From the NCBI RefSeq assembly GCF_011759605.1, contig NZ_JAAOYX010000001.1, forward strand, positions 620,001 through 684,000: 64,000 nucleotides of DNA, in the 5' to 3' direction. The position numbers were made by a program, and so were the translations under genes. This document shows, piece by piece, positions 57,381-64,000 of the stretch. The notes under the pieces were generated by a model. It ran no database searches. It was not told where the DNA came from and was given only the letters and a program-made list of their open reading frames with translations. This DNA comes from Luteibacter sp. SG786 (GTDB lineage: Bacteria; Pseudomonadota; Gammaproteobacteria; Xanthomonadales; Rhodanobacteraceae). How positions within the stretch are numbered: position 1 is the first letter of the stretch; each line of letters starts with the position of its first letter.

Positions 57381-58256
57381 ATGAATGCGCTCGTCGACAG
57401 CGGTGATGCCGTCGGCCCGACGGGCGCGGCGGGGCCGACCCTGGGGGAGGCCGAGTTCGCCTTCCTGCGTGATTTCGTGCTCCAGCATTGCGGCATCTCG
57501 CTGGGCGAGCACAAGCGGCAACTGGTGCAGGGAAGGCTCCTGCGCCGGTTGAGGGCGCTCGCGCTTCCTGGCTTCGCGGCCTATTGCGACCTGCTGAGGC
57601 GCGATCCCGAATCCGAACTGGGTGAGTTGGCCAGCTGCATCAGCACGAACGTCACTTCGTTCTTCCGCGAGATGCACCACTACGACATGCTCGTGGACGA
57701 GCTGCTGCCGCGCTGGCTGGAAGAGAAGCGCGGCGGTGGCCGGCTGCGCATCTGGTCGGCCGGCTGCTCCACCGGCGAAGAGCCCTACGCCATCGCCATG
57801 GTGCTGGCCGAGGCGCTGGAGCGTACGCGCGCCGACGTGGACGCGAAAATCCTCGCCACCGACCTTTCGCCGCAGGCCTTGGCCGCGGCGCGCAAGGGCG
57901 TGTATCCGGTCGATCGCCTGGGTGGGGTGAGCGACGAACGGCGCAAGCGCTGGTTCCTGCGCGGCGAGGGCAGCTACGACGGCTATGCCCAGATCCATCC
58001 GCGCCTGCGCGAACTGGTAACGATCCAGCCGCTCAACCTCTTGCACGAATGGCCCATGCAGGGTCGTTTCGATGCGATCTTCTGCCGCAACGTGGTCATT
58101 TATTTCGACAAGCCCACGAAGCAGCGCCTCTTTGCCCGTTACGCCGGCATGCTGGAAAGCCGCGGCTATCTGTTCCTCGGTCATTCGGAATCCATGTACG
58201 GGCTGTCCGAAGACTTCGACCTGATCGGCCGCACGGTCTACCGGAAGCGCACATGA
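57381..58256 (+). CDS. cheR: Chemotaxis methyltransferase CheR
   Basis: A 291-residue SAM-dependent methyltransferase that methylates receptor glutamates. An N-terminal helical domain (CGISLGEHKRQLVQGRLLRR, then TNVTSFFRE) precedes the Rossmann domain with LRIWSAGCSTGEEPYAIAMV (SAM binding) and FDAIFCRNVVIYFD. It starts 3 bases after the receptor stop and its own stop overlaps cheD by ATGA. Confidence 0.95.
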   Translation: MNALVDSGDAVGPTGAAGPTLGEAEFAFLRDFVLQHCGISLGEHKRQLVQGRLLRRLRALALPGFAAYCDLLRRDPESELGELASCISTNVTSFFREMHHYDMLVDELLPRWLEEKRGGGRLRIWSAGCSTGEEPYAIAMVLAEALERTRADVDAKILATDLSPQALAAARKGVYPVDRLGGVSDERRKRWFLRGEGSYDGYAQIHPRLRELVTIQPLNLLHEWPMQGRFDAIFCRNVVIYFDKPTKQRLFARYAGMLESRGYLFLGHSESMYGLSEDFDLIGRTVYRKRT

Positions 58257-58912
58257 GCGATGCGTACGTCCTGCAACCGCGAACCTTCGCCGGCTTCGAT
58301 CCGAAGAGCGTGCTGCCCGGTTTCGAGCACGTGCGCCGCTTCTGGGATCCGGCTCAGGAAGTGGTTACGGTGAAGATCCTGCCCGGCGAGTTCTACGTGA
58401 GCGTGCAGGAAGAAATGATTTCGACGGTGCTGGGTTCGTGTGTGTCGGCGTGCGTGCGCGACGCCCGCCGCCGTATCGGCGGCATGAACCACTTCATGTT
58501 GCCCGAGCCCACTGGCGAGCGCGACGGGTGGAGTTCCACCGTGGGCCGCGCGGCGCGCTATGGCAACGACGCCATGGAACAGCTGATCAACGCCATCCTC
58601 AAGGCCGGCGGCAAGCGCGACGACCTCGAGGTGAAGATCTTCGGCGGCGGCCGCGTGCTGGCCACCATGACCGACATCGGCCAGCGCAACATCGCTTTCG
58701 TGCAGCGTTACATCGCCACGGAAAAGCTGAAGCTCTGCGCGGCCGACGTGGGCGATATCTACCCGCGCCAGGTGCAGTTCTTTCCGGTCAGCGGCAAGGT
58801 GCGCGTGCGCCAGATGCGCTCCATGCACGACCACAGCCTGGCCGATCGCGAGAAGCGATACCTCAAGCGATTGGCAGATGATCCGATAAAGGGAGAGGTG
58901 GAACTTTTCTGA
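58253..58912 (+). CDS. cheD: Chemoreceptor glutamine deamidase CheD
   Basis: A 219-residue deamidase that converts receptor Gln to Glu. The catalytic Cys63 is in [13 protein letters not shown] and His80 in GGMNHFMLP. It has about 40 extra residues at the N-terminus compared with the shortest CheD proteins. The 3' intergenic stretch to cheB (83 bases) shows no clear promoter. Confidence 0.93.
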   Translation: MSDAYVLQPRTFAGFDPKSVLPGFEHVRRFWDPAQEVVTVKILPGEFYVSVQEEMISTVLGSCVSACVRDARRRIGGMNHFMLPEPTGERDGWSSTVGRAARYGNDAMEQLINAILKAGGKRDDLEVKIFGGGRVLATMTDIGQRNIAFVQRYIATEKLKLCAADVGDIYPRQVQFFPVSGKVRVRQMRSMHDHSLADREKRYLKRLADDPIKGEVELF

Positions 58913-58995
58913 CGCCTCCGTCGGGAGTTCACCTCGTTACCGTATCCGGTCGGTCCGCCGACAGGGACGTCAAGTCACCCGAGTTGCCAGAACCC

Positions 58996-60093
58996 ATGCA
59001 GAAAGTACGCGTTCTTATCGTCGACGATTCGGCCCTGGTGCGTAAGGTGCTGACCGCCATGCTCGAGTCCGATCCGGGCATCGAGGTGGTGGGCACCGCC
59101 GCGGACCCGCTGATCGCGCGCGACAAGATCAAGCAGCTCAATCCGGATGTCCTCACGCTCGACGTGGAGATGCCGCGGATGGATGGACTGACCTTCCTCG
59201 ACAATCTCATGCGCCTGCGGCCGATGCCGGTGGTGATGGTGTCTACGCTGACCGAAAAGGGCGCCGACGTCACGCTTCGCGCGCTGGAACTGGGTGCGGT
59301 GGATTTCTTCACCAAACCGTCCGCGGATCTGGCCAACACCTTCATGGAGCACGCGCCGGAAATCTGCGCCAAGGTGCGCCTTGCCGCAGGTGCCAAGCCG
59401 CGGGAACGGGCCACGGTTACCCGGCTCGACGTGGCGCCGCGGCTTTCCGCCGACGCGGTGCTGCCGCGGGCACAGACCGCCGGCACACGCGGGGGCACGC
59501 GGATTATCGCCATCGGTGCGTCCACCGGCGGTACCGAGGCCATCCGTGTGGTGCTCGAATCCATGCCGCCCACGGCACCGCCCATCGTCATCACCCAACA
59601 TATTCCCGCCGCCTTCAGCGGTCCGTTCGCCGCCCGCATGGATTCCTGCTCGGCCATGCGCGTGTGCGAAGCGCGCGACGGGCAGCCGATCCAGCCTGGC
59701 CACGCCTACATCGCGCCCGGCAGCCAGCATCTCCTGGTGATGTGGGACGGCGCGCGCCATGTCTGCCGACTCCACGACGGCCCGCCCGTGAACCGGCACA
59801 AGCCTTCCGTGGACGTGCTGTTCCGTTCCATGGCCGCCAGCGTCGGCGCCGCCACCATCGGCTGCCTGCTTACAGGCATGGGCGACGACGGCGCGCGCGG
59901 TCTCGGCGAACTGAAAGAAGCCGGTGCTCCCACGCTCGTCCAGGACGAGGCCAGCTCCGTCGTATGGGGCATGCCCGGCGCCGCCTGGAAGGCTGGGGCC
60001 GCCGGTGAAATGCTTCCGCTGGATGCCATCGCGGCGCGCCTGCTTGCGCTAGCCAACACCCCCGTGCCCGCCGCTGCCCGCGTCGGCACCTGA
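58996..60093 (+). CDS. cheB: Chemotaxis response regulator / methylesterase CheB
   Basis: A 365-residue protein. The receiver domain (1-120, phospho-Asp56) regulates the C-terminal methylesterase (about 170-360), with Ser in [10 protein letters not shown], His in [14 protein letters not shown] and Asp in [11 protein letters not shown]. It removes methyl groups added by CheR. The ATG at 58996 is preferred over a TTG 12 bases upstream. Confidence 0.95.
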   Translation: MQKVRVLIVDDSALVRKVLTAMLESDPGIEVVGTAADPLIARDKIKQLNPDVLTLDVEMPRMDGLTFLDNLMRLRPMPVVMVSTLTEKGADVTLRALELGAVDFFTKPSADLANTFMEHAPEICAKVRLAAGAKPRERATVTRLDVAPRLSADAVLPRAQTAGTRGGTRIIAIGASTGGTEAIRVVLESMPPTAPPIVITQHIPAAFSGPFAARMDSCSAMRVCEARDGQPIQPGHAYIAPGSQHLLVMWDGARHVCRLHDGPPVNRHKPSVDVLFRSMAASVGAATIGCLLTGMGDDGARGLGELKEAGAPTLVQDEASSVVWGMPGAAWKAGAAGEMLPLDAIAARLLALANTPVPAAARVGT

Positions 60094-60109
60094 TTATCGA
60101 GACGTCATC

Positions 60110-61288
60110 ATGCTGATCCCCAAAAACGAACGCATCGTCGGCTTCGCTGCCAGCGCCATCGCGCTGGTGCTGGTGCTGGTGTTCCACTCGGCCTGGGTCG
60201 CCCCGGTCGTCGTGGCCCTGCTGACGGCGACCTGGATCGCGATCAGCCTGCGTCCTGCGCCGTTGCCCGAAGTGGAAGTGGTCGTCAACTCCACGACCAG
60301 CGACGAAGCGTCGGTGCGTGAGGCCATGGAAGACGTTCGCAGCGCGATCGTCGACGAGCTGGGACATGCCAGCCGCGAACTCAACCAGGCGCTCGACCTG
60401 CTTCGCGATGCCGTCGCCGAACTCGGCGGAGGCTTCAACGGCCTGTCGCACAAGACCGGCAAGCAGCAGAAGCTGCTGAGCGAGATCATCGAGGCCGGTG
60501 GCAAGGGCATTTCGGTTCAGGACTTCGCGGACCGCACCGCCAGCCTGCTGGAGCACTTCGTCGGCCTGATCGTGCAGCTCTCCCGCGAAAGCCTGCGCAT
60601 CGTGTACCGCATCGACGGCATGGCGAAGGAAATGGATGCCGTGTTCGCACTCCTGAAGAACGTGAACACCATCGCCGAGGAAACCAACCTCCTGGCCCTC
60701 AACGCCGCGATCGAAGCGGCGCGAGCCGGCGAATCCGGCCGTGGCTTCGCGGTGGTGGCGGGCGAGATCCGCAACCTGGCCCAGCACAGCAACCAGTTCA
60801 ACGAGAAGATCGGCACGCACGTGGAGCGCTCGCGCACCGCCATGGAGCAACTGCGCGAACTGGTCGGCCACATGGCTTCGCAGGACATGAACGTGGCGCT
60901 CTCCACCAAGGGCGGCATCGACGAGATGATGGCGACGATTACCGAATCGAACGCGCGTACCAGCGCGGCGGCGGATGAGGCGGCATCCATCAACCGCGGC
61001 CTGGGCAACGACGTGTCCACGACCATCCGGTCGCTGCAGTTCGAGGACATCCTGAGCCAGTTGCTGCACCAGACCCGTTCGCGTCTGGTCGAGCTTCAGG
61101 AAATCACCGCCGACTGCACGCGCGATATCGAAGAGCTGGCCTGCGTGCCCGCCGAGGCATCCGAACTGGGTGCCCGCGCCCAGCGCGTGCGCTCCCGTCT
61201 GGCCGAGCAGCGCGAGCGTGCCCGCCTGCGCTCGCGTGGTCCCGCCCTGCAGCAGTCGATGGCTGCCGGCGACATCGACCTGTTCTGA
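60110..61288 (+). CDS. Membrane-anchored MCP-like signalling protein without periplasmic sensor
   Basis: A 392-residue protein. Two membrane segments (about 9-27 and 29-46) are separated by only a turn, so there is no periplasmic domain and no HAMP. The signalling tip is [20 protein letters not shown], followed by [15 protein letters not shown]. The C-terminus ends GDIDLF without the CheR pentapeptide. It may sense a cytoplasmic or membrane cue or act in cluster organisation. Confidence 0.85.
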   Translation: MLIPKNERIVGFAASAIALVLVLVFHSAWVAPVVVALLTATWIAISLRPAPLPEVEVVVNSTTSDEASVREAMEDVRSAIVDELGHASRELNQALDLLRDAVAELGGGFNGLSHKTGKQQKLLSEIIEAGGKGISVQDFADRTASLLEHFVGLIVQLSRESLRIVYRIDGMAKEMDAVFALLKNVNTIAEETNLLALNAAIEAARAGESGRGFAVVAGEIRNLAQHSNQFNEKIGTHVERSRTAMEQLRELVGHMASQDMNVALSTKGGIDEMMATITESNARTSAAADEAASINRGLGNDVSTTIRSLQFEDILSQLLHQTRSRLVELQEITADCTRDIEELACVPAEASELGARAQRVRSRLAEQRERARLRSRGPALQQSMAAGDIDLF

Positions 61289-61299
61289 GGAAAACGTCC

Positions 61300-61605
61300 A
61301 TGCCCATCAACGTCCACCACGATTCCGAGCAGGGTTGCCTCACGCTGCATCTGGGCGACCGCTTCGATTTCTCCATCCATCGCGCCTTCCACGATGCCTG
61401 CCTCGGTGACATTCCCCCGGCGCGCAGCTACGTGCTCGACCTCGAGCAGGTCGTGGGCATGGATAGTTCCGCGCTCGGCATGCTGATGCTGCTGCGCGAG
61501 CATGCCGGCGGCGACCGCGCGGAAATTCGCATCGTCAACGCCAGCGCCGACTTGCGCAACACCCTGCGCATCGCCGGCTTCGACAAGCTCTTCACCGTGC
61601 ACTGA
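61300..61605 (+). CDS. STAS-domain protein closing the chemotaxis operon
   Basis: A 101-residue anti-sigma-factor-antagonist-like domain. It has the canonical phosphorylation motif VGMDSSALGMLMLL, so a Ser kinase/phosphatase partner may exist elsewhere. It lies 11 bases after the MCP-like gene and just before a terminator. Confidence 0.85.
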   Translation: MPINVHHDSEQGCLTLHLGDRFDFSIHRAFHDACLGDIPPARSYVLDLEQVVGMDSSALGMLMLLREHAGGDRAEIRIVNASADLRNTLRIAGFDKLFTVH

Positions 61606-61635
61606 TACGGCATTTCGACCGATACGGTTTCACGG

Positions 61636-61664
61636 AACGCCCCGGATTGTCGGGGCGTTTTTTT
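61636..61664 (+). terminator. Rho-independent terminator of the chemotaxis operon
   Basis: AACGCCCCG and CGGGGCGTT form a 9-bp stem around an ATTGT-type loop, then a run of T (61658-61664). It ends the che operon. Confidence 0.9.
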
Positions 61665-61806
61665 GTGCGGCGTCATCAGACTTCATGCGATGTCCCCGCA
61701 CACGTGACACATCCTCGACATTCTGCCGAAACGGCATGTAGTCGGGGATTAATTGCCGGTTCCGCGTAACGCGAAACGCACTTGCCGCGTCTCATGAAGC
61801 CGTGGA

Positions 61807-61822
61807 TGTGACTTGGGTCACA
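61807..61822. promoter_or_regulatory. Perfect CRP/Clp binding palindrome
   Basis: TGTGA-CTTGGG-TCACA matches TGTGA-N6-TCACA exactly, and the symmetry extends outward (GATGTGA...TCACATC). It lies 67 bases upstream of the glycine-rich lipoprotein ATG. In Xanthomonadales this motif is read by Clp, a CRP homologue inhibited by c-di-GMP. Confidence 0.7.
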
Positions 61823-61888
61823 TCCGAGGATTCGGCTCCCAGTGGCAGGGGGCTTTGCCCAGAGGGCATCGTCGGAGGAGTGTTCATC

Positions 61889-63379
61889 ATGAGCGAACAG
61901 CAGTTCGGAAGAATCCTTACGCGCACGTTGCTTGCAACATGCATCGCTGCCGCGGCCGTGTCGGTTACGGCATGCAGTGGTCACGGATCCACCCGCTCGG
62001 GTGGCGGTTCGGGCGGCACGGTCCAGCCGGGTGGAGCCGGCGATACCGGCGGCGGGGGCGGAGCGGGCACCGGCACGGGCGGTACCGGCGGCACGGGCGG
62101 AGGTACCGGTGGCACCGGAGGTACGGGCGGTTCAGGTGGCACGGGTGGTAACGGAGGCGGTGGCACGGGTGGCGGCGACAACGGCGGGGGCGACAACGGC
62201 GGCGGAGGCACCGGCGGTGGTACGCCCGCGCCCAGCAACGCCGTGGGAGCCGTGACCACCGGTGCCGGCAACATCATCTCCGCCGTCGGCGGCGCGGTGT
62301 CCGGCGTGGGCGCGCAGCTGCCGGCCACGACGGTACTTGGCGGCACGAGCGGTCTCGCCGAAGGCGCAGGCAGTGCCGTCGACGGTCTGGGCAACGCCAT
62401 CACGACGCTTGGCGACGGCATCAGTGACGGGCTCGGTCAAACGGGCAACATCGCCAACCCTGTGGGCACGACCACGGACAGCCTTGGCAACGTGGTGACG
62501 CAGGTTGGCGGGGCGGTGAACGATCTGGGTGGCGGAGTCAGCACGGTGGGTGCGGGAACGCCGATCACGCCCATCACGGCTGCCGTGGGAACGACCGTGT
62601 CGCTCGTAGGCAGCGGCGTGGAACAGATCGGCGCACGGCTCGACGGCGCCTTGGAATCCTCCGCCGCCGACAGCTTGACCCAGGCCGTAAGCGACGTCGT
62701 CTCGCCTCTGGCAGGCGCGCTCGGTGACAGCGCCTCGCCCATCGCGTCCGGCAACCTGGTGGCTGCTGCGGGCAACGCGGCAGGTAGCCTTGCGGGTGGC
62801 GGCAGCGCGGCGGTTGCCGGTCTCGGCGCCAACATTGCCGGTGCCTCGGTGCCGGGTGGGGCGGGCAATCTCACGGCGTCGCTGGGTACGACGGTGCAGA
62901 ACGCGGGCAACGCGCTTGCCCCGTTGAGCACGGGCCTTCACAGCGGCCTTGGTAGCGCCGGGCCGGGTGCGGGAGATACCGTCGGTACCACCCTCGCCGG
63001 TGCGACGACGACCGTGGCAGCGCTCGGCAGCACCGTGACGGCGGTGGGATCCGGGCCTCTGGCACCGCTTTCACCGTTGACGTCCGCCGTGGGCAATACC
63101 GTGAGCGGCATCGGCAACGGCGCGACGGCGGCCGTCGGATCGGGTGGGGCACTGTCGGGCGTGACCGGCGCCGCCAGCACCGTGGTGAACGGCGTGGCCG
63201 GGGCTACCGGTACCGGCGGTACGGCCGGCAGCGGTGGCGCTGGTGGTGTGGCCGGTGTCGTTTCCGGCGTGACCAACACGGTGGGCGGCGTCGTCGGCGG
63301 GCTGGTCGGCGGCATCACGGGCGGCGCGACCGAAGCGGACAACCGGCCACTCAAGGGCCTGCTCGGTTCGCCCCGCTAA
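61889..63379 (+). CDS. Glycine-rich surface lipoprotein, collagen-like-annotated type
   Basis: A 496-residue lipoprotein. The signal peptide ends in the lipobox VTAC with Cys29 as the lipid site. Residues about 33-135 are almost pure Gly/Thr/Asn/Ser (GGTGG and GGGDNGG units). Residues 136-480 are Ala/Gly/Val-rich with quasi-repeats such as VGGAVSGVGAQ, AVDGLGNAITTLGDG and VTQVGGAVNDLGGG, suggesting a long fibre or helical rod. It is not a true Gly-X-Y collagen. GGAGGAG precedes the ATG. The following gene is a TpsB-like transporter. Confidence 0.8.
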   Translation: MSEQQFGRILTRTLLATCIAAAAVSVTACSGHGSTRSGGGSGGTVQPGGAGDTGGGGGAGTGTGGTGGTGGGTGGTGGTGGSGGTGGNGGGGTGGGDNGGGDNGGGGTGGGTPAPSNAVGAVTTGAGNIISAVGGAVSGVGAQLPATTVLGGTSGLAEGAGSAVDGLGNAITTLGDGISDGLGQTGNIANPVGTTTDSLGNVVTQVGGAVNDLGGGVSTVGAGTPITPITAAVGTTVSLVGSGVEQIGARLDGALESSAADSLTQAVSDVVSPLAGALGDSASPIASGNLVAAAGNAAGSLAGGGSAAVAGLGANIAGASVPGGAGNLTASLGTTVQNAGNALAPLSTGLHSGLGSAGPGAGDTVGTTLAGATTTVAALGSTVTAVGSGPLAPLSPLTSAVGNTVSGIGNGATAAVGSGGALSGVTGAASTVVNGVAGATGTGGTAGSGGAGGVAGVVSGVTNTVGGVVGGLVGGITGGATEADNRPLKGLLGSPR

Positions 63380-63447
63380 GGCGGCCAAGGCGAGGGCGGC
63401 GCATGCGCGCCGCCCTCACGATATCCGCGCCACCCCAAGGAGAGTTC

Positions 63448-64000
63448 ATGAATCGATGGCTCGGTTGCCTTCTGGGCATGACCGTCGTGTGTTCCACCCC
63501 GGCGCAGGTTCGTGCGCCAGCCAACCCGCTACAGACCCTTCCCCGTACCGAGACTCCCCGGCAGGCACCGTCGGTGACGGTGCACGTCAAGGCGCCGAAC
63601 CCCGCGCTGGAAGCGCTGCTGTCTACCCACCTGACACCTTCTCGCTTCGATGTGGTGGGAGTGAAGTCCATTCCCTTCGCCGATGTCGCGGCGATCTTCG
63701 CGCCCATGCGAGGCAAGGATTCCACGGTTCGCGACCTGGTTGCCGCGGCCGATCGCGTCACCGCCCTGTACAAGGCCCGCGGCTACGCGTTGTCGTTTGC
63801 GTTCGTGCCTAACCAGACGCTCGCCGGCGGCGTGGTGAAGATCCAGGTGGTGGAAGGCTACGTCGCCGACGTAGCGCTGCGCGGCGATGCGGGAAACCTC
63901 GAACCGCGCATCAAGGCGATGGCGGCACACATCGTCGGCGAACGTCCGTTGCGCCAGGACACGTTCGAGCGTTACACCCAACTGCTTGGGACGCTGCCCG
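63448..64000 (+). CDS. Second TpsB/ShlB-like transporter (5' part, runs off the window)
   Basis: An open frame of 184 residues. Signal peptide (MNRWLGCLLGMTVVCST to about residue 24), a Pro-rich linker, and a POTRA_2-type domain: RDLVAAADRVTALYKARGYA, VKIQVVEGYVADVALRG. AAGGAGAG is a good ribosome site. It follows the Gly-rich lipoprotein by 68 bases without a terminator, so it is probably in its operon. The barrel lies beyond the window. Confidence 0.85.
   Translation, partial: MNRWLGCLLGMTVVCSTPAQVRAPANPLQTLPRTETPRQAPSVTVHVKAPNPALEALLSTHLTPSRFDVVGVKSIPFADVAAIFAPMRGKDSTVRDLVAAADRVTALYKARGYALSFAFVPNQTLAGGVVKIQVVEGYVADVALRGDAGNLEPRIKAMAAHIVGERPLRQDTFERYTQLLGTLP

Noticed and set aside
61889-63379. 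True collagen-like protein
   Set aside because: The Gly-rich part lacks a steady Gly-X-Y triplet, so a triple helix is not supported although such proteins are often labelled that way.

Overview
The window is a chromosomal stretch of a GC-rich gammaproteobacterium. The thrS-infC-rpmI-rplT-pheS-pheT-ihfA-merR-tRNA-Pro order, CRP/Clp-like palindromes, abundant inverted REP doublets and CdiA-type two-partner secretion point to the Lysobacterales (Xanthomonadales), probably Rhodanobacteraceae such as Luteibacter or Dyella. The genus is inferred from gene order and style; no search was run.

Layout. 1-3.5 kb: 3' part of recB, then recD. 3.6-4.7 kb: a UDP-glucuronate 4-epimerase-like gene on the minus strand. 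4.7-12.5 kb: the translation cluster thrS, infC (rare AUC start), rpmI, rplT, pheS, pheT, ihfA and a MerR regulator, then tRNA-Pro(GGG). thrS has a candidate attenuator: an 8-residue leader peptide with three Thr codons before a terminator. 12.5-25.4 kb: housekeeping and metabolic genes (apolipoprotein N-acyltransferase-like protein, TetR regulator, PAS-GGDEF cyclase, serA divergent from a D-2-hydroxyglutarate dehydrogenase-like gene, proline iminopeptidase, a secreted LTD/Calx-beta nuclease, upp, a PsiF-like protein, a class III aminotransferase), with several REP doublets between them. 25.6-30.3 kb: an overlapping five-gene operon of ABC ATPase, ABC permease, two paralogous DesK-type kinases and one NarL-type regulator. 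30.4-32.1 kb: queA and a small exported protein.

32.2-48.8 kb is the most striking region. It is a contact-dependent-inhibition-type locus: a TpsB/CdiB transporter, a 4281-residue CdiA-like exoprotein with a C-terminal nuclease-like toxin, an overlapping immunity gene, a remnant of a second toxin end overlapping a second immunity gene, and an Imm26-like gene. Its promoter region has a near-perfect sigma-28 (FliA) element (TAAAGTTT-N11-GCCGATTA). 48.5-51.8 kb: a minus-strand histidine kinase / OmpR regulator / MipA-like porin operon whose distal small gene collides with the end of the immunity array.

51.9-61.7 kb is a chemotaxis operon (STAS, cheY, cheA, cheW, mcp, cheR, cheD, cheB, a second mcp-like gene, STAS). 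It has a FliA-type promoter at the front and another just before cheW, after a REP-filled gap. A fourth FliA-type element precedes the PAS-GGDEF gene, so motility, c-di-GMP synthesis and contact-dependent competition may share one flagellar sigma factor. 61.8-64 kb: a perfect CRP/Clp palindrome, a glycine-rich lipoprotein and the start of a second TpsB-like transporter that runs off the window.
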